Assembly: GCA_051201675.1 (NCBI GenBank)
Contig: CP179212.1
Coordinates: 806,001-870,000 of the forward strand
DNA length: 64,000 nucleotides
Direction of reading: 5' to 3'
DNA from: HTCC2207 sp002685195
GTDB taxonomy: Bacteria > Pseudomonadota > Gammaproteobacteria > Pseudomonadales > Porticoccaceae
Positions 35,642 through 44,118 of the stretch are shown here, piece after piece. The translations under genes were made by a program, and so were the position numbers. Under the pieces are notes generated by a model. It made no database searches. It saw only the letters and a list, made by a program, of their open reading frames with translations, and had not been told where the DNA came from. Positions within the stretch are counted from its first letter, which is position 1. Each line of letters starts with the position of its first letter.

Positions 35642-36421
35642 TTACCTTAACAATTGATACAATCCAGTGCAGGCGGTAGTTAAAAGCACCCAACCTATAA
35701 CCTGATAAAAACGAGTTGAGTCTTGCATTAGTAGCCGGGTGTGAAAATGATGGCCAATCATATGCCCAATGCCCGCGAATGGAAGCAGCCACAGTGTTGC
35801 TAATAAATTAAAGCTAATACCTGCCCAAGCAAACGCAATCAGCTTGATGCTCACCAGAACTCCCCACACTACGAATAGGGTATGGCGGAACTCAGTAGTT
35901 TTTATATGCCTCAGAGCAACCGCGATCACCATAGGACCTCCGATCAGAGATGTGCCACTAATATACCCGCCAATAATCAAAAACATTACATCCAACCAGC
36001 GACTGCTGCTCTTGAGGGGATGGCCTAAAATATAGGTAACCGAGTACGCCGTAATCATAAGGAAAATAATAATATTCATCATTTTAGCTGGTAGCACAAT
36101 AAGCCCAATAACACCGGCAAGTTTTGGGATGATCATGATACCGAGGGTAAAGCGCACAAAAGGCCAGTTAACTCGGGGAGCTTCGAGAGCATGATTGCCT
36201 TTCATTAGGGGCATATTTTTCCGGCTCTCAATAAAAGTAAGGGAGGCAAAAAAGAGTAAATGTAATGAGATGATCGGAAGAAAATACAAAGGATCATTGT
36301 GTATAAGAAGCAAAAACGGAATGGTAAATAGCGCTCCGCCAAACCCTAGTCCGGAACGGACAAATCCGCTCCAAATAAAGACAATAGCAATAAGGATGTA
36401 TTGGTAAAGCTCAAACTCCAT
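35642..36421 (-). CDS. TSUP-family (TauE/SafE) membrane permease
   Basis: 259 aa from ATG 36421; a TTG at 36433 would add four residues and overlap slyD. Eight or nine hydrophobic helices, with the family-type ends IVFIWSGFVRSGLGFGGALFTIP (first repeat GxGGG-like loop) and IIGGYISGTSLIGGPMVIAVALRH in the second half. TSUP proteins move small anions such as sulfite, sulfoacetate or taurine derivatives across the inner membrane. It starts 2 bp after the slyD stop, which suggests shared transcription, although no function links the two. Substrate unknown. Confidence 0.85.
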   Translation of the reverse strand: MEFELYQYILIAIVFIWSGFVRSGLGFGGALFTIPFLLLIHNDPLYFLPIISLHLLFFASLTFIESRKNMPLMKGNHALEAPRVNWPFVRFTLGIMIIPKLAGVIGLIVLPAKMMNIIIFLMITAYSVTYILGHPLKSSSRWLDVMFLIIGGYISGTSLIGGPMVIAVALRHIKTTEFRHTLFVVWGVLVSIKLIAFAWAGISFNLLATLWLLPFAGIGHMIGHHFHTRLLMQDSTRFYQVIGWVLLTTACTGLYQLLR

Positions 36422-36423
36422 CG

Positions 36424-36906
36424 CTAGTTGCAACCGTGCTCTCCATGGACATGGCCATGGGAAACTTCTTCTTCGGTTGCTTTTCTGATATCGACGATTT
36501 CGACCTCAAAGTTAAGATTTTTGCCTGCCAGAGGGTGATTCATATCAACATCAACATTAAATTTCCCCAGTTTAATCACAGTGCCAGGTTTGACACCATT
36601 GTCGGTGTTCACATGTATATCTTTACCGATGGTCAGTTTGCCCTCGTGTTTAAGATATTTAACGGGTATTCGTTGAACATTGTGAACATTTCTAAGTCCA
36701 TATCCCTCATTCGGCATTAACTTAAAAGACAGCTTTTGGTTAATTGTAGCTTTTGAAATAGCCTGCTCGAAGCCTCTTACCATTTGCCCTCTACCATGGA
36801 GGTAAACCATTGGTTCTCCAGTGTCGTAAGTTGAGTCTATGAGTTCATTATTGTCATCGGTCAGGGTATAGTGAACTGAGATAACATGGTGCGCTGTAAC
36901 GTGCAT
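36424..36906 (-). CDS. slyD: FKBP-type peptidyl-prolyl isomerase, SlyD-like
   Basis: 160 aa from ATG 36906, which has GGAGG 10 nt upstream and the usual short lead into VISVHYTLTDDNNELIDSTYD; the longer frame from 36933 lacks support. The FKBP core carries the insert-in-flap domain (VKPGTVIKLGKFNVDVDMNHPLAGK), and the end is a short metal-binding HGHVHGEHGC, much shorter than the E. coli His-rich tail. Acts as chaperone and prolyl isomerase in the cytoplasm, and in E. coli also in nickel delivery. Followed at once by the TSUP gene. Confidence 0.9.
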   Translation of the reverse strand: MHVTAHHVISVHYTLTDDNNELIDSTYDTGEPMVYLHGRGQMVRGFEQAISKATINQKLSFKLMPNEGYGLRNVHNVQRIPVKYLKHEGKLTIGKDIHVNTDNGVKPGTVIKLGKFNVDVDMNHPLAGKNLNFEVEIVDIRKATEEEVSHGHVHGEHGCN

Positions 36907-37001
36907 TAGTGGCTCCTCCAAAAGGGTGCCCATGATACATCAAGAGACTTAAGTTAGGGGGTAGGTACCCAGCGGTTTGTTTTAACAGGGACAAGAAAAC
37001 C

Positions 37002-37628
37002 ATGTCGCCAACTGATGATAAAATTAAGATCTCACTCGATGATTCGGATGGATCGTTTGGTGATTTGGTGGGAGATGGCGTCAAACCTCTAGCCGCCAAC
37101 GTGTCATCGCATATTGTCCCGACTAAAGAAATCACCCCAGGTATTATTGAGCGCAGAAAAGCTGCCCAAAGAGAAGTGGTTTCTGATGTTAATGAACTAG
37201 ATACAGCTAGCGTTATAGAGCCTGTAGAGCCTCTGGCTTATCTGGAGTACCAGAGACCTGGTGTTCAGCATGGGGTCTATAAAAATCTACGTTTGGGTAA
37301 ATATGAAATCCAGTCCAGACTTGATCTGCATAGGCACACGGTTGAGCAGGCGCGTGCAGCCCTGTGGCGGTTTGTCGATGACTGTCATAAACATAGCATC
37401 AGGTGTGCGCTTATCACTCATGGAAAAGGAGAAGGTAGGCAAGAACCCGCAAAGCTAAAAAGTTGTGTCAACCATTGGCTTAGGCAATTTGATGAGGTAC
37501 TGGCATTTCATAGCGCTCAGAAGCAACATGGTGGTGTCGGTTCCACCTATGTGCTGATAAAAAAAGACCGTTCTGCGAGACAAAAAACCAGCGAGAAAAT
37601 TGACCATTCACGGAGGATTAAGCGCTAA
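37002..37628 (+). CDS. Smr-domain protein (SmrA-like)
   Basis: 208 aa. A disordered acidic N-terminal ~90 residues, then the Smr domain: LDLHRHTVEQARAALWRFVDDC near residue 108, CALITHGKGEG near 140 (the LDxH and HGxG hallmarks), and a C-terminal GGVGSTYVLIKKD. Smr domains nick DNA or cut RNA in several proteins; in the stand-alone gammaproteobacterial members such as YfcN/SmrB the action is on mRNA of collided ribosomes or is unknown. Divergent from slyD across a 95-bp gap. Confidence 0.86.
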   Translation: MSPTDDKIKISLDDSDGSFGDLVGDGVKPLAANVSSHIVPTKEITPGIIERRKAAQREVVSDVNELDTASVIEPVEPLAYLEYQRPGVQHGVYKNLRLGKYEIQSRLDLHRHTVEQARAALWRFVDDCHKHSIRCALITHGKGEGRQEPAKLKSCVNHWLRQFDEVLAFHSAQKQHGGVGSTYVLIKKDRSARQKTSEKIDHSRRIKR

Positions 37629-37715
37629 CTAAGTCAACGTCGGGATAATTATAGTTATGACTGATTGGTATATTGGAGATTAAGTTGGCGCGACAATCAA
37701 TTTAGGGGTTTTACA

Positions 37716-38399
37716 ATGACATTAGTACTAAAATTTTTAAAACGGCAGCGGGCAGTTGCGCGGTGCGGTGCAATAATATTGTTAGCCTGTTCAGCGTCTC
37801 TTTCTGCTGAGGAAGATGCTACTGAGGTTTTTAATTTTAAGGTTTCGTTAGACAATCGTGAAGTAGGATGGCACAGGTTCGTTGTCCAGACGGATGGTGA
37901 CCAGTTAACAGTATCTTCCAAAGCGAAAATGGACTTTACGGTCTTGCTGGTCAAGAAAGTATCTTATCGTCATGAAGCGACGGAAACTTGGTTGGGCGAT
38001 TGCCTACAAGCATTTGAGAGTGAGACTGAGCGTAATACAAAAAGAGTTTTTATGAGCGGTTCTATGAAGGACGGTGATTTTTATGTCAATAGGAATGAAG
38101 AGGAAGTTTTGGTATCTGACTGTGTCAGAACCTTTGCCTATTGGCGGCCTGCTTGGCTCGACGATGAGTTTCTTCTAAATGTAGAAACCGGAAAATATAC
38201 GCCAGTTTCCTTAGAGGTCACTGAAGATAAATTGACAAACATGACTAAAAGGGTGGTTGGTTTACCCAAGACAGAGATTCATCTTGCTTACGATAAGTCA
38301 GGAAATTGGCAGACACTTGAGTCTGATCTCAAAATAGCGGGAACTCTCAGATATCAAAGAATCAATGAGTCAGTTGGAGAAACAGATGCGAAGCTTTAA
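37716..38399 (+). CDS. Exported protein of DUF6134/DUF3108-like type
   Basis: 227 aa from ATG 37716, with AGGGG upstream; the upstream reading from 37665 adds 17 residues without a ribosome site. A Sec signal peptide (AIILLACSASLSAEE) is followed by the body VFNFKVSLDNREVGWHRFVV, GDQLTVSSKAKMDFTVLLVKKVSYRHEATETW. This matches a periplasmic beta-rich family I know as DUF6134; the related DUF3108 is similar in pattern. Function unknown. It ends 14 bp inside the start of the lipocalin gene, so the two are translationally coupled. Confidence 0.72.
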   Translation: MTLVLKFLKRQRAVARCGAIILLACSASLSAEEDATEVFNFKVSLDNREVGWHRFVVQTDGDQLTVSSKAKMDFTVLLVKKVSYRHEATETWLGDCLQAFESETERNTKRVFMSGSMKDGDFYVNRNEEEVLVSDCVRTFAYWRPAWLDDEFLLNVETGKYTPVSLEVTEDKLTNMTKRVVGLPKTEIHLAYDKSGNWQTLESDLKIAGTLRYQRINESVGETDAKL

Positions 38400-39279
38400 T
38401 GCTGGAATACTTATGATTTTGCTTCTTGCTCTAACTGCATGTAGCACACATAAGCCCATGCCTGCGGTGAAATATGTTGATCTTGACCGATTCATGGGTG
38501 ATTGGTTTGTGATTGCTAATATTCCAACGTTTCTTGAAAAAGATGCTTACAATCCGGTGGAGACTTATAGTTTGGATAATGACGGCACCATTGCCACTAC
38601 ATTTACCTTTAACCAGGGAAGTCTAGATGGCGAGAAGAAGAATTATCACCCCAGAGGTTTCGTTCAAGATTCAGAAAGTAACGCCATTTGGGGTATGCAG
38701 TTCGTTTGGCCCATAAAGGCTGATTATCGAATTGTATACCTTGATGCCGATTATCAAAATACGATTATTGGGCGTAAAAGCCGTGATTATGTATGGATAA
38801 TGGCGCGAAAATCGTCGATCTCCGAAAAAGATTATAACTTTCTGGTGGATCAGGTCCAGCGTTTGGGATACGATATTGACCAGCTGCGGAAGGCGGAGCA
38901 TAACCCCTCTTCAGATGTTGAAAAGGATCTTTTTACTGATGTGTCACAAATTGAATACGCTACCTCTAGTCTTTCGGGGTTTGAAAAGGTTGTGATGACG
39001 ACCAAGAGCTTTGAGCGAAGCTCTAGCAGCAGAGCAGTTACGAAAGGTGGGTTGAGCACAACCGACAGGGAGGCTCGCGATCGATTACTTTTGGATATCG
39101 ATTTGTTATCTTTGGGCGATTTGCCTGTGCCATCGAAGCGCCATCAGTTTGATGGGGCTCAGATTGCGTCAGTAAAGATTTCGGCGGGAGATCAGGTATA
39201 CTCGAGTCCATCGTTTGACCACGATAATCCTCCGGTTGCATTGCGGCCACTTATCAATTTTATTATGGCGCTAGAGTAG
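38386..39279 (+). CDS. Lipocalin-family lipoprotein (Blc-like) with 125-aa C-terminal extension
   Basis: 297 aa from ATG 38386 (GGAGA upstream). Lipoprotein signal with lipobox LTAC (Cys19). The lipocalin domain runs to ~residue 172: YVDLDRFMGDWFVIANIP with the GxW motif at 38-40, then WGMQFVWPIKADYRIVYLDADYQNTIIGR and the final helix VDQVQRLGYDIDQLRKAEH. E. coli Blc ends here, at ~177 aa. The extra 125 residues (EKDLFTDVSQIEYATSS onward) are hydrophilic, rich in Ser and Asp, and unlike anything I recognise. Binds lipid or hydrophobic ligands at the outer membrane by family. Coupled to the DUF6134-like gene by overlap. Confidence 0.82.
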   Translation: MRSFNAGILMILLLALTACSTHKPMPAVKYVDLDRFMGDWFVIANIPTFLEKDAYNPVETYSLDNDGTIATTFTFNQGSLDGEKKNYHPRGFVQDSESNAIWGMQFVWPIKADYRIVYLDADYQNTIIGRKSRDYVWIMARKSSISEKDYNFLVDQVQRLGYDIDQLRKAEHNPSSDVEKDLFTDVSQIEYATSSLSGFEKVVMTTKSFERSSSSRAVTKGGLSTTDREARDRLLLDIDLLSLGDLPVPSKRHQFDGAQIASVKISAGDQVYSSPSFDHDNPPVALRPLINFIMALE

Positions 39280-39394
39280 TGTTTTCGGTGCGGTATTCAT
39301 TGCTTGGAAGCGCAAGTTAAAAACGCCGAAAGCTCATTTGCCGATCATGGTGCTAAGCCCTTATACTTCGCGCAAAATAGTTTTGAGTGATGCA

Positions 39395-40249
39395 ATGTCC
39401 ATACGTAAAGAACAGTTGGAGTCAAATAAGTTACAAAAACGCTTGCGGCGTAATGTGGGCAAAGCCGTGGCTGATTACAGGATGATTGAAGAGGGTGACC
39501 GGATTATGGTTTGCCTTTCTGGCGGTAAAGATTCCTATGCGATGCTTGATATTTTGATGAACTTGCAGAAAAACGCGCCCGTTCCATTTGAGTTAGTTGC
39601 GGTTAACTTAGATCAAAAACAGCCGGGATTCCCTGAGCAGGTACTGCCAAATTATCTTGATACTCTTGATATCGAATATCATATTTTAGAGAAAGATACC
39701 TACAGTGTAGTAACGAGTAAGATTCCTGAGGGAAAGACCTATTGCAGCCTGTGCTCTAGACTTAGAAGAGGAACTCTCTATGGATTTGCAGAACAGATAG
39801 GTGCAACTAAGGTTGCGTTGGGACACCACCGAGATGATATTGTCGAAACTTTATTTTTAAACATGTTTTATCAAGGTAAGCTCAAGGCTATGCCCCCCAA
39901 ATTACTTTCAGATGATAAGCGCAATGTGTTAATTCGACCGCTCGCTTACTGCAAAGAATCTGATCTTGTTGCGCTGGCGGAGTTGAAACAGTTTCCGATT
40001 ATTCCGTGTAATCTGTGTGGCTCGCAGGCGGGACTTCAACGGAATGCAGTAAAAGAGATGCTCGCCCAATGGGAGCGGCAGTTTCCTGGCAGAATTGATG
40101 CGATTTTTGGGGCTATCAAAAATGTTGCACCCTCTCAATTAGCAGACACCAGTCTTTTTGATTTTGCTGGTTTAACCAACGGGAAGTTAAAAATAGACCA
40201 GAATGAAAGCATGGAAATTGAATCTTTTATTAGAGCTATTAATGTGTGA
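39395..40249 (+). CDS. ttcA: tRNA 2-thiocytidine(32) synthetase
   Basis: 284 aa from ATG 39395, which aligns with the E. coli start; earlier ATGs at 39338 and 39347 are possible. The hallmarks are the PP-loop SGGKDS near residue 44, the two Cys pairs CSLCSR and CNLCGSQ that hold the [4Fe-4S] cluster, and GHHRDDIVETLFLNMFYQGKLKAMPPK between them. It thiolates cytidine 32 in certain tRNAs. Immediately downstream of the lipocalin gene, probably with its own promoter. Confidence 0.96.
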   Translation: MSIRKEQLESNKLQKRLRRNVGKAVADYRMIEEGDRIMVCLSGGKDSYAMLDILMNLQKNAPVPFELVAVNLDQKQPGFPEQVLPNYLDTLDIEYHILEKDTYSVVTSKIPEGKTYCSLCSRLRRGTLYGFAEQIGATKVALGHHRDDIVETLFLNMFYQGKLKAMPPKLLSDDKRNVLIRPLAYCKESDLVALAELKQFPIIPCNLCGSQAGLQRNAVKEMLAQWERQFPGRIDAIFGAIKNVAPSQLADTSLFDFAGLTNGKLKIDQNESMEIESFIRAINV

Positions 40250-40359
40250 CATTAAACTGGAGGATGTTCGCAGAGTAACTTTCTGGAATAAGCTTTTTAG
40301 ACAGCATTAAATATTAGTATCAGACTTTTATTAGTGACAAATAGCAACGCCGATAATAC

Positions 40360-40377
40360 ACAATTGACATAAATTGT
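40360..40377 (+). promoter_or_regulatory. Dyad upstream of putP
   Basis: ACAATT-N6-AATTGT arms, 15 bp before the putP start and next to its GAGGGA ribosome site. A dyad this close to the start could be an operator for repression of putP, or chance AT pairing. Weak. Confidence 0.25.
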
Positions 40378-40391
40378 AATGAGGGAATTTA

Positions 40392-41885
40392 ATGCCTGAT
40401 CTATCTATTTCTACCATTGTCGCCTTCATGGCTTATGTTGCTATCGTTTTGAGTATCGGGTTTTACGCCTATTTCAGAACTAAGAATGCTACCGATTATT
40501 TCTTGGGAGGTAGAGAGCTCTCTCCGAGCGTTTCGGCAATCAGCGCTGGTGCTTCAGACATGAGCGGTTGGGTGCTATTAGGGCTGCCAGGATATGCTTA
40601 TCTTGCAGGTCTCGAGGCTGCTTGGATTTCTATTGGATTGGTGATTGGTGTGGCGGCTAATTGGTTACTAATGGCGAAACGCCTCAGGATCTACAGTGCA
40701 TTGTTGGGTGATGCTGTGACTCTACCAACTTATCTGCAACGACGGTTTACGGATAAAACTCCATGGCTCAAGTCAATCGCAAGTGTCAGCATTTTATTGT
40801 TTTTCTTGTTTTATGTCGGTTCCGGGTTGATCGCAGGCGGAAAGTTATTTAACGAGGTATTTGGATTTGATTATCACATGGCGGTCATTGTCAGCGTAGT
40901 ACTGATTTTGTTCTATACGCTGTTTGGAGGGTTTCTAGCCGTTTCTTGGACAGATGTTTTTCAGGGCTTGCTAATGTTACTTGCGTTAGCCTGTGTGCCT
41001 ATTTTAGTGATTTCTCAGACAGGTGGCGTTGACCAATTTACAGCGCAAATTAATCAGCAAAACCCCCAACTTCTTAATCTCTTTACCGATGCTGAAGGCA
41101 ATGTCCTGAGCTGGATGATGATTGTTAGTACCATGGGCTGGGGCTTAGGTTATTTTGGGCAACCCCACATACTAGCGCGTTTCATGGCTATACGTTCCGC
41201 TTCTGAGACAGGACAGGCAGCCACTATCGGAGTGGTATGGGCCTTGTCTTGTTATTTGCTCGCTATATTGGTCGGCCTCAGTGGGATAGCTTATTTACCT
41301 GAGGTTTTGCCGGATAGTGAAAAAGTATTCATTGCGCTGACAAGTTTGATTTTCCACCCACTTATTGCAGGTATTCTTCTTGCGGCTATTCTGGCTGCCA
41401 TTATGAGTACTGTGGATTCTCAGTTACTGGTGTGTTCATCCTCCTTAGCCGAAGACCTCTACCCCTTGGTGACAAGAAAAGATGTTAGTGCTGAAAAGCG
41501 ACTGCAGATAGGACGAATAGCAGTTGTAGTGCTGGCTATGATGGCTACTGTGCTGGCTATGGAGCCGGATAATAAAGTCTTAGATGTTGTTTCCTATGCT
41601 TGGGCTGGCCTCGGTGCATCTCTTGGGCCTGCAATTTTAGTGAGCTTGTATTGGCGCCGCATGACAGCGCGTGGGGCTCTTGCGGGAGTTCTAACCGGTG
41701 GTGTAACAGTGATGATTTGGTCTCAAGCAGAGGGTGGTATCTTTGATCTTTATGCCTTGGTTCCAGGTTTTGTTTTGTCTCTGGCGGCTATTGTAACAGT
41801 GTCATTGATGGATAAGCGGGGAGTAGATGGCTCAACTGAACAGTCTTTTGAAGACATGCATCAGCAAGTTATCGCGAGCAAATAA
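40392..41885 (+). CDS. putP: Sodium/proline symporter
   Basis: 497 aa, the length of E. coli PutP, with about 13 hydrophobic helices. Characteristic: YFLGGRELSPSVSAISAGASDMSGWVLLGLPGYAY in the first third, with residues that bind Na+ and proline, then LSWMMIVSTMGWGLGYFGQPHILARFMAI and AAIMSTVDSQLLVCSSSLAEDLYP. Imports proline with sodium as both nutrient and osmolyte. There is no putA next door. Alone in its transcript and convergent with argS. Confidence 0.95.
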   Translation: MPDLSISTIVAFMAYVAIVLSIGFYAYFRTKNATDYFLGGRELSPSVSAISAGASDMSGWVLLGLPGYAYLAGLEAAWISIGLVIGVAANWLLMAKRLRIYSALLGDAVTLPTYLQRRFTDKTPWLKSIASVSILLFFLFYVGSGLIAGGKLFNEVFGFDYHMAVIVSVVLILFYTLFGGFLAVSWTDVFQGLLMLLALACVPILVISQTGGVDQFTAQINQQNPQLLNLFTDAEGNVLSWMMIVSTMGWGLGYFGQPHILARFMAIRSASETGQAATIGVVWALSCYLLAILVGLSGIAYLPEVLPDSEKVFIALTSLIFHPLIAGILLAAILAAIMSTVDSQLLVCSSSLAEDLYPLVTRKDVSAEKRLQIGRIAVVVLAMMATVLAMEPDNKVLDVVSYAWAGLGASLGPAILVSLYWRRMTARGALAGVLTGGVTVMIWSQAEGGIFDLYALVPGFVLSLAAIVTVSLMDKRGVDGSTEQSFEDMHQQVIASK

Positions 41886-41908
41886 ATTGAGCGTGTCCGC
41901 GTAAAGAA

Positions 41909-43636
41909 TTACATCTTTTCCATAACTTCGATGCCAAGTAGATCTAAACCACAGGCTAGGGTGTCGGCGCTTAATGCACACAACTGCAGCCGACTCTGCT
42001 TAATATCCTCTGAAACATCTGACTTCAATACTGGGCAGTGTTCGTAGAATGTCATGAACGCGCTGGCGAGTTCATAAAGATAAGTACATAAAGTGTGCGG
42101 ATAACAGTCAATGGCGACCTGATCAATTACCTCATTAAATTGCAGTAACTTTAGAGCTAATGCCTTTTCCTGACCTTCCAAAATTTTAACGGCCGCTGTT
42201 AACGAGTTTTGTTCAATACCCGCTTTTCGGAAAATGCTACAAATACGGGTATAGGCATACTGTAGATAGGGAGCTGTGTTGCCCTCGAATGAAAGCATCG
42301 CGTCCCAGTTGAAAATATAATCATTAGTTCGGGTAATACTTAAATCAGCATATTTGATGGCACCAATACCGACCTTCTCAGCGATGGATTTAATATCTGC
42401 TTCATTTAGATCATCATTTTTCTTGCGCACTAATTTCTCAGCTCGCTCAACTGCTTCCGTTAAAAGGTCTGCTAATTTCACAGTGCCGCCGCTTCGTGTT
42501 TTAAAGGGTCGACCATCGTTACCCATCATGGTTCCAAAAGGATGGTGTTCTAAACTTACTGAATGAGGAGCATATCCCGCTTTGCGGCCAGTAATAAATA
42601 CTTGCTTCATGTGTAGAGATTGACGGGCATCGATAAAGTAGAGAACACGATTAGCGTGTAACTTATTTACTCGGAAGCGTAATGCTGCTAAATCAGTTGT
42701 TGAGTATAGAAATCCTCCGCCAGATTTTTGCACAATCATGGGTGATGGATTTCCATTTTTATCGGCAAGCTCAGGAAGAAAAGCTACCTTAGCGCCATCA
42801 GAGTCAACCGCTATACCCTGATCCACGAGATCCTGTAGCACTGGTTCTAAATCGTCATTGTAGGCACTCTCAGGCTTGATGTGCTTTTTCAATAGACCGA
42901 CATTAAGTTTCTGGTAAATATCAAGGTTGTGTGCAACCGATACGTCGATAAACTTTTGCCATAGATTACGACAGTGTTTATCGCCAGATTGGAGTTTGAC
43001 TACATAATCTCGGGCTTTGTCAGCAAACTCTGGATCCGCATCGAAATGTTTCTTAGATTGCTGATAGAATACTTCAAGATCATTCAAGGCTAATGCTGCT
43101 TGCTCTCCGTCTCCCAAATGAAGCTCTAATTCTGCAATCAACATTCCAAATTGCGTGCCCCAGTCACCCATATGATTCTGACGAACAACCTCATGGCCTT
43201 GGAACTCTAATACTCGTGCTAAACAGTCCCCGATAATAGTTGAGCGTAAATGACCCACATGCATTTCTTTGGCAAGATTTGGAGAAGAGTGGTCAATAAC
43301 AACAATCTTTTTATCTTTATTGTCCAAAGATCTTGAGTTAACTCTTTTTAAATTGTCTGATAAGAACGATGGGCTTAGGTGCACATTAATAAAGCCAGGT
43401 CCAGCTATCTCGAGTTTGTCAGCAATACCCTCCAAATTTAATTTCCCAATAATTTGTGTAGCTAACTCTCTAGGGTTTTCCTTCATCCTTTTAGCTGCAC
43501 CCATGGCGCCATTAGCCTGATAATCACCAAATTGCGGTTTGCCGCTAAGCGCTAACATTGGGGAACAGTCTTCGGGGATTCCTGAAGCGATCATAGCCGC
43601 AGAAAACCGCTGGGTGAGAAGGTCTTTCAATCGCAT
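41909..43636 (-). CDS. argS: Arginyl-tRNA synthetase
   Basis: 575 aa, typical. Class I features: HVGHLRST (HIGH-type) near residue 128, a GGTVKLADLL region in place of KMSKS as is normal in ArgRS, an N-terminal tRNA-recognising domain (ASGIPEDCSPMLALSGKPQFGDYQANGAMG) and the C-terminal anticodon-binding helices (LLQFNEVIDQVAIDCYPHTLCTYLYELASAF). Convergent with putP, divergent from oadG. Confidence 0.97.
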   Translation of the reverse strand: MRLKDLLTQRFSAAMIASGIPEDCSPMLALSGKPQFGDYQANGAMGAAKRMKENPRELATQIIGKLNLEGIADKLEIAGPGFINVHLSPSFLSDNLKRVNSRSLDNKDKKIVVIDHSSPNLAKEMHVGHLRSTIIGDCLARVLEFQGHEVVRQNHMGDWGTQFGMLIAELELHLGDGEQAALALNDLEVFYQQSKKHFDADPEFADKARDYVVKLQSGDKHCRNLWQKFIDVSVAHNLDIYQKLNVGLLKKHIKPESAYNDDLEPVLQDLVDQGIAVDSDGAKVAFLPELADKNGNPSPMIVQKSGGGFLYSTTDLAALRFRVNKLHANRVLYFIDARQSLHMKQVFITGRKAGYAPHSVSLEHHPFGTMMGNDGRPFKTRSGGTVKLADLLTEAVERAEKLVRKKNDDLNEADIKSIAEKVGIGAIKYADLSITRTNDYIFNWDAMLSFEGNTAPYLQYAYTRICSIFRKAGIEQNSLTAAVKILEGQEKALALKLLQFNEVIDQVAIDCYPHTLCTYLYELASAFMTFYEHCPVLKSDVSEDIKQSRLQLCALSADTLACGLDLLGIEVMEKM

Positions 43637-43804
43637 TATTTAATTTATCCTATGTTCAGGCGCGCCTATGGCCGCGAATTGTAGGTTCCCTACCGCAGAA
43701 AGCAAAGCCTAACTTGCAAAAAGCCTACTTATTGTTATAGTTTTTAATTGAATTTTTCAAAACTCCACTAAATCGAGATTCGAGTAAGAATAAAGGAAGT
43801 ATAG
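43637..43804. promoter_or_regulatory. argS/oadG divergent intergenic region
   Basis: 168 bp between divergent argS and oadG; both promoters must lie here. It contains the GC-rich GGCGCGCC palindrome near 43660 and an AT-rich half near oadG, with AAAGGA as ribosome site of oadG. I see no riboswitch or terminator structure. Confidence 0.45.
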
Positions 43805-44041
43805 ATGGAAGTAACGATCATTTCTCAAGGTCTTGATCTCATGCTTTATGGCATGGGGACGGTCTTTGCTTTTCTCACGCTGTTGGTGGGTATTACTCAT
43901 GCGATGTCCGCTTCGGTTAATAAATGGGCTGCTGCTGATGTGGAGGCGGCTAGTGATCAGAAGTCTCCTGATGTAACTTCGGTAGACTCTTCTATTGTAA
44001 CTGCTATACAAGGGGCTCTAGATCAGCACCGAGGGCGCTGA
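43805..44041 (+). CDS. oadG: Oxaloacetate decarboxylase gamma chain
   Basis: 78 aa with a single N-terminal membrane helix (LMLYGMGTVFAFLTLLVGITHAM) and a hydrophilic C-terminal tail, the layout of OadG, which anchors the alpha chain to the membrane-bound beta chain. First gene of oadGAB, with AAAGGA 5 nt upstream of the ATG. The shared operon makes the call safe despite the fast-evolving sequence. Confidence 0.93.
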   Translation: MEVTIISQGLDLMLYGMGTVFAFLTLLVGITHAMSASVNKWAAADVEAASDQKSPDVTSVDSSIVTAIQGALDQHRGR

Positions 44042-44118
44042 AGTGGTATCCATTTCAAGCCAAGGCAGATAATCTGCGCAATTATTTAATTACCTAACAA
44101 CGCTATTGGACTTATTCT

